A DNA stretch of 64,000 nucleotides from CAZABP01 sp964483245 (GTDB lineage: Bacteria; Planctomycetota; UBA1135; UBA2386), in NCBI GenBank assembly GCA_964483245.1, contig CAZABP010000011.1:32564-96563 (forward strand), in the 5' to 3' direction. A model generated the notes under the pieces. That model was not told the origin of the DNA, did no database searches, and worked only from the letters and a program-made list of their open reading frames with translations. A program made the position numbers and the translations under genes. Positions 16,501 to 25,651 of this stretch are shown here, in pieces; positions within the stretch are counted from its first letter, which is position 1, and each line of letters begins with the position of its first letter.

Positions 16501-19500
16501 CTACTTGCGCCACACCCACCAGGTACGCAGCCATGACAGCCGCAGCCACAACCACAACCATGGACCCCGCCGCCAACCGAACTGGGCAGCAACTGCCCGC
16601 ACGAGCCGAGGCTTGCACCGGCGCAGGATCCACGTCGGCGCGGCCACGATGTCGCGCAGCCGACGCCACAGGGTCACCCACTGCGCCGCGCCGCGCACCG
16701 CGCTGAAAGCGAGCCAGGCATCGACGCAGGCCGCAAGCAGCCGCGCCTCCTGGCTCAGCAACTCGATCCTGACTAGTGCGTGATGCATCCGGGCTGCCTC
16801 CAGGTCCGCGATCAGCAGCGCTTCGATCGCAAGCCACACGCGGTGCTCCGACAACGAGTCGTCCGCTCGCCGCTCGACTGCCACGGCGGACACCGCACGT
16901 GCCTCGTCCCAGCGTCCGCCCACGCGCAGCGCCGTTGCGACGTTGTGCAGGACCCACTGCTCGGCCTCCGCGCGCCGGCGCCAGTCCGAGCAGAACGTGA
17001 GCGCATCCCCGGTGCCGAGCGCGAGCAGCGCGTACAGTACCAGGCCGAGCGTCCCATCGTCGGCACGCCACATCGACTCCGGGAACGCGGCGAGCACGCG
17101 CGCCAACCGCCGCCGGCGGGCCCGACTCGTAGGGCCGGTACCAAGCCAGCCGAGCAGCCGCTGTGCACCGGCGTGCCACGCGGCCGGACGGGCTGACAAA
17201 TGGCGGAGCGCGGCGATCGCGGCGTCGGCGTCGCTGGCCTTGCCCAGTGCCTGGCACCAGATACCTGCAATCGCCGCGGGGGCTTCGTCGCGCACTGCCT
17301 CCTCCGCCAGCAGCGCCTGGACCGCTGCCAACGAATCGGCCTGTTGCGGCGTCACCTGCAGCGCCTCGGCCAAGAGCTCGGCCGTCACATCGGGACGGCG
17401 ACACAGTGCCTGCCAGGTCGACAACACTGCCTGCTCCGTCGTCCCATCCGCCGCAACGCGACGGCCGGCAACCATGAGTCGCCACACCAGCCCAGCGGCG
17501 TCGCACTGGGCGCCCAGCCAGCGGTCGACCACCGCATCGGCCGCGTCGAGCTCGCCGTTCTCGAGGTGCAGGTCGAGCAAGCTCTTCGCCGCGTAGCCAT
17601 AGCACGGCGCGAGCGACAGCGCCTGTGCGAAGGCCTCCTTCGCCGCAGCGCGCTGGCCTATGGCGAGGCGCGTCGCGCCGAGCCAGCCGAATGAGACCGC
17701 GTCCGCCGGCGCGTGGTCCACCAGCGCCTGCGCCTCGTCGACTGCAGCTTGGCGGTCGTCACTCGCCGACAACCACTCGACGAGCTGTTGCCGTCCCCAG
17801 GTGTAGTCCGCGCGCTCGGCGAGGACCGCGCGCATCTCTGCCGACGCGGCCGCGCGGTTGCCCTTGCGATCGATGAGCCATGCCCGGCGTCCGCGCAGCG
17901 TGACCACGAGCGGGCCGGCTGCCGCCACGGCGTCGAGCTCCGCGATCGCTTCGTCGACGCGGTTGCACTCGGCGAGCAACGCCGCCCGCAAGTCGAGCGC
18001 AGTCGCGTTGCGGGCATCGATCTCCAAGCAGCGCGCGAAGGCTGCGAGACGCTGCTCTGGAGCGGGGAGTCGTACGGCGAACTGGAGCCACGCGACGGCA
18101 ACCGCATGCTGTTCGACGATCGGGCGTCCGATGCGGTCGAACAGCGCGGGATCAGCTGCCTGCTGCGCGATCCACTGCAGCATGCCCCACGCGTCGCCAC
18201 CGGTGACGTCGAGGCCGATTGCAATGGCTGCTTGCGCAGCCGCTCCAGCAGCGTCGCCTGACTCGACCAGCGTCTCGCACAGTTGCAGCCGCAGACCGTT
18301 GTCGTCGGGGGCGCGCGCCGACATGTCGCGTAACATCGCCAGGGCTCGCGCCGTCTCGCCGCGTCGGCGCAGCAATGCAGCGAGTGCCCGGCAGGCTTCA
18401 GGCGACCACGGCAGCAGCTCGCGTGCGCGCTCGAGTGCAGCCATCTCGGCAGCCTCGTCGCCGGCCGACCGATGCGCCGCCGCCAGGTCGAGCCACACCC
18501 GTGGCAGCAACGGGAAGCGGTCGCACGCGATCTGCGCGGCCGGCAACGCCTCGTCCCCGCGCTGCATCGCGACGAGCTGCTGGACGACGCAGCCGTGGGC
18601 AGCCCAGGAATGCGGATGCAGTTCGAGCAGCCGCCGGAGCTGCACCAGCAACTCCTCCGGTTCGAGCACGCTGGTGGCGACACCAGCGAACACGACCATC
18701 CCGGGGCCATCGCCGGCGCGCGCCGCGAGCCATCCGGCGAGGTCCGCGACCGCCCGCCGCCGGTCCATTGCCGTCGGTTGCTCCCACACGTAGTTGCCGA
18801 TCGCGAACGTGCAGTCGACGTCGAGCTGCACTGCTGCGGCGAACGCTGCCAGTGCGTCGGCACGGCGACCGAGCTCTTGCAGGACCTTGCCGCGGATCGC
18901 GTGGCCGTCCGGCACGTGCGGTTGCAGGTGCACCGCCGCATCCGCCGCAGCCAGCGCAGCTTCGGGCCGGCTCTGCTCGAGGTGACGCAGCGCCAGTTCG
19001 CGCTGCACCAGCGCATCGGAGGGGTCCGCCGCAGCCAGCTCGTCCAGCCGGCGGATCGCGGCGCGTGTGTCGACGCGCCCCAGCTCGATTGCGAGCAGCC
19101 GCGCCGTGGGCCGGTGGAACGGGTATTCCTCCAACACCTGTTGCAGGTGCGCGACCGCAGCCTGCGGGCCGCCGACGACGCGCAGCAGACGCACGAGCTC
19201 GCCGCGTGTTGCTTCCTCGAGCGGATCGTGCTGCAGCGCCTCGAGCCAGTGTCCGCGCGCCGCGTCGAGGTCGCCGTGGTGCATGGCGAGCCGCGCGTCG
19301 GTACGGGACCGTGCCGGCGCGTCACCATGGCCAGCTGCCGCCGTCCGGAGCTCTGCCGCAACATCGAGCCGGCCGTCCGCGCCATGTGCTTCCGCGGCGA
19401 ACAGGAGCAGCGCGCCGTCTTGCGGCCGCTGCCGCAGCGCTCGTTCGAGCACCACGAAAGCATCCGCTGGCCGGTGCAGCGCCTGCAGCCCGTGGAACAG

Positions 19501-21474
19501 ACTCCGCGCCGGTCCGCCGGCACGGCGGCCGTAGCGCTCGAAGCGCTGCTCGAGCAGCGCGATCCCCTCCGCCGTGCGACCGCGGGTGCGGCAGGCCTCG
19601 AAGTACTCGAGCGCGGCCGCTTCGTTGGTGTCGTCGAGGCAGACGGCGAAGCGCAGTGCCTGCAGCGCCTCGTCATCGCACCCGCGCTGCAGGAGCTGGC
19701 GGCCGAGCAGGCGGTGACCATGCGCCTCGAGCGGGGCGCGGCGCAGGGCCCGTTCGCACAGCGCACGCACTTCGACCGCGAACACGCCGTCGGCCTGCAG
19801 GAGCCAGGCGAGCTGCAGCAGGAACGCAGGATGCGCGTGCGTGCCTTCGGTCAGCCCACGCAGCAGCTCGAGGGCCGCATCCCGGCGCTCGAGCTGCGCA
19901 AGACACTCGAGCTGCCGCAACAGCAGCCGGCTGTCTTCCGGGAACTGCTCGAGCAACCGCAGCACGCAGCTCAGCACGCCGACCGCGTCGCGCTCGTACG
20001 CGCTGAGCGCGCACTGCGCCTCGATCGCCAACCTGTGCTCAGGATGCCGCTCCGCCAGCTCGCGGCTGGCGCGACGCGCGGCCGCCCGGTCGTGGCGGGC
20101 CAGCGCTTCCTGCACGGCGAACGACTGGTCGTACAGCTCGGAGTCCTGCAGTGCCATGCCGGCCAGCGCGTCCTCGTGCGGAGCAAGCACCATCGCCCGC
20201 GGTCCGCTGGCACGGCAGTGCTGCAGGAACTGCTCCACGAGCCACTCGGTCGTCTGGCGGACGAACGGGTCGCGCACGATGAACGTGCCGCGGCGTTCAT
20301 CGATGCCGATGACCGCCTGCAGATGCCCGCTCGTCGCCTCGCGAGTCGCGACTGCGAACGGCAGCCCGCGCGCCAGCAGCGCCTTCGCGTCGGCAGCGTT
20401 CAGCGTGAACTCGCGGGCGGCGAATCCGTTGCGCAACGCCCAGCGCCGTTCGTTGACATCGGTCGTACCGCCGTAGCAGATGTCTTCGATGACGTGCAGT
20501 TGCTCCGTGGGTCGGCCGTGCCAGAGCGCCAGCGCCGTCAACGTGGCAGGTCCGCAAGTCCGGTGATGCTGCCGCACGAAGGGCACGGCGAGCTGGATCC
20601 GTGCCCCGGTCCCGCTGGCGGCGCGCGCGACGATCTCGCGGTGGAACTCAGAGCCGCTCGCGGCTGCGTGTGCAGCCGCCTCGCCGTCGCGCGAGAGCTG
20701 CAGCAGCAGATCGACCCGGCGCATCGCCAACCGCTTGCTGCCGGATTCATCGAGCAACGGCGCCAGCGCTTCGAATCGTGCCAGCGTCGCGAACGCGGCC
20801 TCCCATTGCCCGTGCTCCTCCTGCTGCAACGCCAGCATCGCCGCCAGCTCGGACGACTCCAGGCTTGCCAGCGCGTCCTGCAGCAGCCGTTCGGCATCAT
20901 CGTCGCGGCCGAGCAGCTGCAGCAGGTGCGCCGAGTGCGCCACTGCAGCAACCCGATACGTGGCAGCCGCGCGCACCGGGCTCACGATCGCCAAGGCCTC
21001 GTCGTAGCGATCCTGCAGCTCGAGCACGTTGGCTCGTTCGATCCGCAGCCAAGGATGGTCCGGCCGCAGCGCCTCAGCCTCCTGCAGGCGCCGCTCCGCC
21101 AGCTCGAAGTCTCGCAACGTGCCGGCGATGCGGGCCTCGAGCGCAAGGAGGTCCGCGAGTGCCTGCGGGTCGTCGCCGCGGCGTGGGCAAGCCAGCATGC
21201 GCCACGTGGCCCACGGTCCGTGCCGGCGCAACCGCGCCGCTGCCGCGTAGTAGAGCGCGCAGTCGCCAGAGTCGGGCTCGCGCATGGCGCGCAGGTGGTG
21301 GGTTTCGCCGAGTCTCTGCCCCCCGAGCCTGAGCGCCAGGCGGCCGGCGAGCACGCGCTGCTCAGCGCCACGCCACTCGGCGAGCGGGGCTACCGAGTCG
21401 GCTCGCGCGAGCGCTTGCAGGTACAGGCCGGCGTCGTACAGCGCCTGGACTTCCTGCATTGCGGCCGATGCCAT
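16501..21474 (-). CDS. Giant TPR protein with embedded C39-type cysteine peptidase domain
   Basis: A 1657-aa protein without an obvious signal peptide. Tetratricopeptide-like helical repeats fill residues 1-290 and about 450-1600. Between them lies a papain-like C39 domain: VPFVRQHHRTCGPATL gives oxyanion Gln302 and nucleophile Cys307, SGHLQAVIGID gives His384 and FIVRDP gives Asp402, so the triad is complete. C39 peptidases usually cut double-glycine leaders in ABC exporters; here there is no transporter, so the substrate is open. The C terminus is a Trp-rich hydrophobic tail (GWRRGPWLWLWLRLSWLRTW) that could anchor it to membrane. It is the last gene of an operon with cls and an EEP-family gene; the start is 22 bp after the EEP stop. 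Confidence 0.85.
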   Translation of the reverse strand: MASAAMQEVQALYDAGLYLQALARADSVAPLAEWRGAEQRVLAGRLALRLGGQRLGETHHLRAMREPDSGDCALYYAAAARLRRHGPWATWRMLACPRRGDDPQALADLLALEARIAGTLRDFELAERRLQEAEALRPDHPWLRIERANVLELQDRYDEALAIVSPVRAAATYRVAAVAHSAHLLQLLGRDDDAERLLQDALASLESSELAAMLALQQEEHGQWEAAFATLARFEALAPLLDESGSKRLAMRRVDLLLQLSRDGEAAAHAAASGSEFHREIVARAASGTGARIQLAVPFVRQHHRTCGPATLTALALWHGRPTEQLHVIEDICYGGTTDVNERRWALRNGFAAREFTLNAADAKALLARGLPFAVATREATSGHLQAVIGIDERRGTFIVRDPFVRQTTEWLVEQFLQHCRASGPRAMVLAPHEDALAGMALQDSELYDQSFAVQEALARHDRAAARRASRELAERHPEHRLAIEAQCALSAYERDAVGVLSCVLRLLEQFPEDSRLLLRQLECLAQLERRDAALELLRGLTEGTHAHPAFLLQLAWLLQADGVFAVEVRALCERALRRAPLEAHGHRLLGRQLLQRGCDDEALQALRFAVCLDDTNEAAALEYFEACRTRGRTAEGIALLEQRFERYGRRAGGPARSLFHGLQALHRPADAFVVLERALRQRPQDGALLLFAAEAHGADGRLDVAAELRTAAAGHGDAPARSRTDARLAMHHGDLDAARGHWLEALQHDPLEEATRGELVRLLRVVGGPQAAVAHLQQVLEEYPFHRPTARLLAIELGRVDTRAAIRRLDELAAADPSDALVQRELALRHLEQSRPEAALAAADAAVHLQPHVPDGHAIRGKVLQELGRRADALAAFAAAVQLDVDCTFAIGNYVWEQPTAMDRRRAVADLAGWLAARAGDGPGMVVFAGVATSVLEPEELLVQLRRLLELHPHSWAAHGCVVQQLVAMQRGDEALPAAQIACDRFPLLPRVWLDLAAAHRSAGDEAAEMAALERARELLPWSPEACRALAALLRRRGETARALAMLRDMSARAPDDNGLRLQLCETLVESGDAAGAAAQAAIAIGLDVTGGDAWGMLQWIAQQAADPALFDRIGRPIVEQHAVAVAWLQFAVRLPAPEQRLAAFARCLEIDARNATALDLRAALLAECNRVDEAIAELDAVAAAGPLVVTLRGRRAWLIDRKGNRAAASAEMRAVLAERADYTWGRQQLVEWLSASDDRQAAVDEAQALVDHAPADAVSFGWLGATRLAIGQRAAAKEAFAQALSLAPCYGYAAKSLLDLHLENGELDAADAVVDRWLGAQCDAAGLVWRLMVAGRRVAADGTTEQAVLSTWQALCRRPDVTAELLAEALQVTPQQADSLAAVQALLAEEAVRDEAPAAIAGIWCQALGKASDADAAIAALRHLSARPAAWHAGAQRLLGWLGTGPTSRARRRRLARVLAAFPESMWRADDGTLGLVLYALLALGTGDALTFCSDWRRRAEAEQWVLHNVATALRVGGRWDEARAVSAVAVERRADDSLSEHRVWLAIEALLIADLEAARMHHALVRIELLSQEARLLAACVDAWLAFSAVRGAAQWVTLWRRLRDIVAAPTWILRRCKPRLVRAVAAQFGWRRGPWLWLWLRLSWLRTWWVWRK

Positions 21475-21496
21475 CGGGCCGCGTAGTGCACCGGCT

Positions 21497-22198
21497 CTAC
21501 CGGCGCGGTTCCAGGATCGTCTCCAGCGGCAGATGGTCCGACAGTTGGTCCCAGGGCGGCCCGCACAGCACGCGCACTTCGCGCACTGCGAAGCCACGCA
21601 CGTAGATCCGGTCCAGCGGCAGCATCGGACGCCGCGCCGGGAAGCTGCGCCGTGCGCGGGGCGGCACCTCCCACAGCACGTTGCGCAGCCCCGGGATCCG
21701 CCGCGCGCGGCGGTCGAGCGCGCCGGACCAGTCGTTGAAGTCGCCGCCGGCGACGACCGGCACATCCAGGTCCGCCGGCAGCGCCTCGAGCAACCGCTCC
21801 CACTGCCGGCGGCGCTGCCGGCCGGTCAGGCTGAAGTGCACGTTCAGCACCTCGAACGGACCGTGCTCCCCGGCGAACCAGGTGCGCAGCATCCCACGCC
21901 GCTCGATCATCGACTGCGTGATGTCGACATTGACGAAGCGCGCCGCCTGCAGGCGGCTGAACGTCGCGTTGCCATAGCAGCCCTGCGGCCGGAACACGTT
22001 CGGGCCGAACACGTGGCTGAGCCCCAGCGTCTCGCTGATGTGCGCGCACTGCAGCACCGCCTCGCGGGCGCCATGGAACACTTCCTGGCACAGCACGAGA
22101 TCCGGCGCGCGCTCGGCGATCGCCGCGATCGCAGCCTCGAGGATGCTCTGCCGCGCGCGGCCGATGCCCTTGTGCAGGTTGTAGGTGATGACCTTCAC
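21497..22198 (-). CDS. Endonuclease/exonuclease/phosphatase family protein (YbhP-like)
   Basis: A 233-aa metal-dependent phosphodiesterase or phosphomonoesterase of the EEP fold. Visible motifs are ITYNLHKG, LCQEVFHG (metal Glu), GNATFSR, LNVHFSL, GGDFNDWSG (Asp/Asn) and SDHLPLE with the catalytic His at the C terminus. The ATG overlaps the cardiolipin synthase stop (ATGA). The same pairing of a small EEP protein with a cardiolipin synthase occurs in the E. coli ybhP-clsB operon, which suggests a lipid or phosphodiester substrate linked to phospholipid metabolism. The pairing is known, but the biochemical role is not. Confidence 0.9.
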   Translation of the reverse strand: MKVITYNLHKGIGRARQSILEAAIAAIAERAPDLVLCQEVFHGAREAVLQCAHISETLGLSHVFGPNVFRPQGCYGNATFSRLQAARFVNVDITQSMIERRGMLRTWFAGEHGPFEVLNVHFSLTGRQRRRQWERLLEALPADLDVPVVAGGDFNDWSGALDRRARRIPGLRNVLWEVPPRARRSFPARRPMLPLDRIYVRGFAVREVRVLCGPPWDQLSDHLPLETILEPRR

Positions 22199-23658
22199 AG
22201 CAGCGGCGAGAGCAGACGGGCGAAGCCTTCCAACGTGCGGGTCCAGAGTCCGCGCGGCAGATCCTGGATCTTCAGCCAGACGCCGCGGGCAGCGCGGCGT
22301 GCCAGCATCGCGCGCGCCTGCTGCTGCAGCGGCGAACGGTACAGCACGACGCCGAGCTCGAAGTTGAGCTCCGTGCTGCGCACGTCCAGGTTGTTGCTGC
22401 CGCAGTACAGATACTCGTCGTCGACCAACACGAGCTTGCTGTGGTTGTAGTCACCGAGCGTCTCGTGCACGCCGATCCCGTGGCGCAGCATGTCGCGCAC
22501 GTGGCTGCGCTGCGCCAGGTACAGCAGCGGGTTCTCCGCCTGGCGGCCGTTGGTCTGGATGCGCGTGTCGACACCACGCGCGACGGCCATTTCGAGCGCG
22601 GTCATGACGGTCGGGTGCGGCACGAGGTACGGCGCGTTGACCAGCAGGTCCTTCTGCGCGCGCGCGATCAGCTCGAGCATGCACCAGTGCATCAGGCTGG
22701 CGCGCGTGTCCGGCCCGCCCTGGACGACGCCGACGATCTCGTCCCCGACTGCCGGCTGCTCCGGGAAGTACCTCTTGTCGCAGAGGTCTTCGTCGCTGGC
22801 GTTGTACCAGTCCTCGACGAACGTCCGGTGGATCCGCGTCACCGCCGGGCCTTCGACGGTGACCATCGTGTCGAACCATTCGTGGCGCGCGCCGAACCTG
22901 CCGGTGAAGTACTCATCGGCGATGTTGCGCCCGCCGAGGAACGAGAGGCGCCCATCGACGACGAGCTGCTTGCGGTGGTTGCGCAGGTTCAGGTTGAACC
23001 AGCGCCGCCGCCACAACAGCGGCGCGTACGGTGCCGAGCGGCCCCCGGCCGCGTGGAATTCCTCGAGGTGCCGTGACTTCAACGACCAGCTGCCGAAGCT
23101 GTCGTAGATCAGCCGCACTTCGAGCCCGCGCCTGGCGGCGGCGGTCAGCAGCTCGAGGAACCGCAGGCCGGCGCGGTCCGGCCGCAGGATGTAGGTCTGC
23201 ACGTGCACGAACTGCTTCGCCGACGCGATCGCGGCCGCCGCCGCCTGCACGAACTCCTGCGGCCCTTCGAGCAGCCTGACGCGGTTGCCGCCATGCACCG
23301 CGTCCTCGTCGACGCGCTGCAGCATCCGCAGCAGCGGATCGTCGTACTGCGGCCGCTCGGTCGGCGCCGCGAACATCTCTGCGAGCGTCGGTTCGATCCA
23401 GGCATTGCGATTGCAGACCCGCTGCAGACGCCGCAGCTGGATCTGCCGCGGCATGACGTAATAGAACAGCAGTCCCACGTATGGGAACGCCAGGATGAAC
23501 AGGCTCCAACTGATCGTGACGGCAGTCGACTTGCCGGTCTGGATCGCGCGCAGCACGAACAGGATCGACAGCAGCTCGCCGACCAGCGCGACCAGCAGCG
23601 GCAGGCGCAGGTCGAGGCCGCCGGAAGCCGCCTGATCGAGGAACGCAGCGATGGGCAT
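22195..23658 (-). CDS. cls: Cardiolipin synthase (phospholipase D superfamily)
   Basis: Makes cardiolipin by phosphatidyl transfer at the inner membrane. The 487-aa length and architecture match ClsA: two N-terminal membrane helices (about residues 20-70, LPLLVALVGELLSILFVL and WSLFILAFPYVGLLFYYV), then two PLD domains with HKD motifs, HRKQLVVDGRLSFLGGRN and HSKLVLVDDEYLYCGSNN. The start at 23658 is supported by the position of the first helix. It overlaps by 8 bp the start of the divergent gene at 23651. It is the first gene of the cls-EEP-TPR/C39 operon. Confidence 0.93.
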   Translation of the reverse strand: MPIAAFLDQAASGGLDLRLPLLVALVGELLSILFVLRAIQTGKSTAVTISWSLFILAFPYVGLLFYYVMPRQIQLRRLQRVCNRNAWIEPTLAEMFAAPTERPQYDDPLLRMLQRVDEDAVHGGNRVRLLEGPQEFVQAAAAAIASAKQFVHVQTYILRPDRAGLRFLELLTAAARRGLEVRLIYDSFGSWSLKSRHLEEFHAAGGRSAPYAPLLWRRRWFNLNLRNHRKQLVVDGRLSFLGGRNIADEYFTGRFGARHEWFDTMVTVEGPAVTRIHRTFVEDWYNASDEDLCDKRYFPEQPAVGDEIVGVVQGGPDTRASLMHWCMLELIARAQKDLLVNAPYLVPHPTVMTALEMAVARGVDTRIQTNGRQAENPLLYLAQRSHVRDMLRHGIGVHETLGDYNHSKLVLVDDEYLYCGSNNLDVRSTELNFELGVVLYRSPLQQQARAMLARRAARGVWLKIQDLPRGLWTRTLEGFARLLSPLL

Positions 23659-23959
23659 GTCCTGGGAACGCTTGGCGAGGAACGTAGCGGGAGTCCTGAT
23701 CCTGATCCTCGGGGTGGTCGGCCTGTTCCTGCCGTTCCTGCAAGGGATCCTGTTCCTGATGATCGGGCTCGCGCTGATCGACCTGCCGATCAAGCACCGC
23801 GCACACCGCTCGTTGCGCCAGCGCTACCGCTGGTATCGCGGCCTGTCGCTGCGCTACATGCAGTTCAAGCGGCGCTGGCGGCAGCGGCGGGCCAGGCAGC
23901 GGGAGCTCCGCCGCGCCGCGCGCCAATCGCGCGCCCTCAGCCCCGATCGACGAGCATGA
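23651..23959 (+). CDS. Small membrane protein (PGPGW/DUF454-like)
   Basis: A 102-aa protein with one or two close hydrophobic helices at residues 10-45 (GVLILILGVVGLFLPFL and GILFLMIGLALIDL) and a strongly basic cytoplasmic tail of alternating Arg/Ala. The pattern of an early GxxGLFLPFLQG turn resembles the putative PGPGW transmembrane family. The start overlaps the divergent cls start by 8 bp, and the stop lies 23 nt inside the convergent nitroreductase gene. Function unknown; a link to phospholipid synthesis is only suggested by the shared promoter region with cls. Confidence 0.75.
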   Translation: MGMSWERLARNVAGVLILILGVVGLFLPFLQGILFLMIGLALIDLPIKHRAHRSLRQRYRWYRGLSLRYMQFKRRWRQRRARQRELRRAARQSRALSPDRRA

Positions 23960-24602
23960 TCTCCCCCAAAGGCTTGCGCGTCAGCGCGAGCCGCGGGACC
24001 ACACAGTCCGCTGCCGGATGGCCGACCGGCACCAACAGGAACGGCCGTTCCTGCTCCGGACGGCCGAGGATCCGGTTCAGGAACTTCATCGGGCTCGGCG
24101 TGTGCGTCAGCGCGACCAGCCCGGCGTGGTGGATCGCGGCCAGCAGGAACCCGGCCGCGATCCCGGCCGACTCCTGGACGTAGTAGACCTGCCCGTCGTC
24201 GTCGTCCTTCATCAGCCGGAACAGCACGATCAGCCACGGCGCGACTTCGAGGAACGCCTTGTCGGCGTCAGTGCCGAGCGGCTCGAGATCGGCGAGCCAG
24301 CGCGCGCTGGCGCGGTGCGCATAGAACTCGCGCTCCTCGGCCTCGGCCGCGAGCCGGATCTCCCGCTTCAACGCGGGGTCCTGCACGCAGGCGAACCGCC
24401 ACGGCTGCTTGTTGGCGCCGCTCGGCGCCGACCCGGCGGTCCGCACGATCCATTCGATCGTTTCGCGCGCGACCGGCTCGTCGCGGAACATGCGCACCGA
24501 GCGGCGCGTGCGCATGACCTCGTAGAACGCGCGCGCCGCCTCGGCGGGCGGCGCATCGGGCCGGTAGCGCTCGGGAAGCGGCACGAAGCGGGCGTCGGTC
24601 AC
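23937..24602 (-). CDS. Nitroreductase family protein (iodotyrosine deiodinase-like)
   Basis: An FMN-dependent oxidoreductase of 221 aa. FMN-binding features are TRRSVRMFRDEPV near residue 33, SAPSGANKQPWRF (57-69) and VPVGHPAADC near the C terminus. The SAPSGANKQPW block and an active-site lid around REFYAHRASARW resemble the iodotyrosine deiodinase/BluB-side subgroup more than classical NfsB. Bacterial members are widespread, and their natural substrates are mostly unknown (halogenated or nitro-aromatics are possible). It sits between the small membrane protein gene and the PDZ gene and appears to have its own transcription unit. Confidence 0.88.
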   Translation of the reverse strand: MTDARFVPLPERYRPDAPPAEAARAFYEVMRTRRSVRMFRDEPVARETIEWIVRTAGSAPSGANKQPWRFACVQDPALKREIRLAAEAEEREFYAHRASARWLADLEPLGTDADKAFLEVAPWLIVLFRLMKDDDDGQVYYVQESAGIAAGFLLAAIHHAGLVALTHTPSPMKFLNRILGRPEQERPFLLVPVGHPAADCVVPRLALTRKPLGEIMLVDRG

Positions 24603-24647
24603 GCCCGCGACGATACTCCGCGGTCCGCACTCCGCGGTCCGCGCCGC

Positions 24648-25616
24648 TCAGCGGTCGCGGCGGTCGCGCAGCAGCGCCTCGATGCGCTCGAGACGGTCTT
24701 CGATCCGCGCCAGCCGGTCCTGCATCGCCTCGAGCCGCTCCTGGTTCTGCTTCGCCTGCCCCGAATACGCGCCGACCAGCGGCGTGCTCGGCACCAGCGC
24801 CACCGGGTCGCGGGCCGCGACCTCGCCGCCCGGGTACAGGTGGAAGAACGGGTTCTGCCGGCCCTCGGCCTGTTGCAGGGCCTGATGCGCCTTCTCCATC
24901 GCGCGCCTGGCTTCGCGCATGGCCAGGTCGACCGAGCGCTCGACCTCGGCCTGCACCTTCGCGGCATCCTGCGTCGCACGCTTGGCGAACTGCTCGAGGT
25001 GCTCGCGGTGCTCGGCCGTGAACTCCTCGGTGAGCAGCCGATCCAGCACTTCCTTGTGCTCCGCCGCATGCTCCTTCAGCGAGCCGAGCGCGCGCTGCCG
25101 TGCCGCCGCGATCCGTTCGGCGATCTTGGCGATCTGGCGTTCCTCGTCGGAGGCCTTCGCCTTGGCCTTGTCCTTGGTGTTCGCCGACGCCATGGGTGCC
25201 GGCGCGCCCGCCGGCGGCAGGCCTTCGAACACCTCGGTCACGTCCTCGAGCACCGGCTCTTCGGACGCGGACAGCTCGACCCTCATCTGCCTGCGCTCAC
25301 CGCGCCGCAGCACGGTCACCGAGACATGGTCCCCGGGCTCGTGCTTGCTGAGCTCCTCGCGCAGCGCGTCGAGCGTGATCGACTTGCGGTCGCCGACCTG
25401 GATCAGCAGGTCGTTGGCCTGCATGCCGGCCTTCTCCGCACCACGCCCTTCGGTCACGCTGTCGATCTTCAGGCCACCTTCGATGCCGAGGAACTCGGCC
25501 ACCTCGGCGGCGACCGGGCTCACGGTGACGCCGAGCACCGGCCGCTGTGCAACGGCGTGGATCGGGAACAGGATCGCCGCCAAGGCGGCAGGCAACAGGA
25601 CACTTCGCATCGTCAT
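24648..25616 (-). CDS. Secreted PDZ-domain protein with coiled coil
   Basis: A 322-aa protein with a signal peptide (residues 1-24, ending HAVAQ), a PDZ domain (about 28-115: LGVTVSPV, KIDSVTEGRGAEKAGMQ, NDLLIQVGD), an acidic Ala/Pro linker, then a long charged coiled coil (about 155-255) and a second short coiled coil at the C terminus (residues 290-322, LEAMQDRLARIEDRLERIEALL). There is no protease domain, so it may be an adaptor or sensor that binds peptide C termini in the periplasm. It is third in an operon with an ECF sigma factor and a membrane-bound anti-sigma-like protein, which suggests an envelope-stress output or input. Confidence 0.85.
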   Translation of the reverse strand: MTMRSVLLPAALAAILFPIHAVAQRPVLGVTVSPVAAEVAEFLGIEGGLKIDSVTEGRGAEKAGMQANDLLIQVGDRKSITLDALREELSKHEPGDHVSVTVLRRGERRQMRVELSASEEPVLEDVTEVFEGLPPAGAPAPMASANTKDKAKAKASDEERQIAKIAERIAAARQRALGSLKEHAAEHKEVLDRLLTEEFTAEHREHLEQFAKRATQDAAKVQAEVERSVDLAMREARRAMEKAHQALQQAEGRQNPFFHLYPGGEVAARDPVALVPSTPLVGAYSGQAKQNQERLEAMQDRLARIEDRLERIEALLRDRRDR

Positions 25617-25651
25617 CTCCTTGTCTGGTTCTCAGTCGATGGGTCTCGGAG

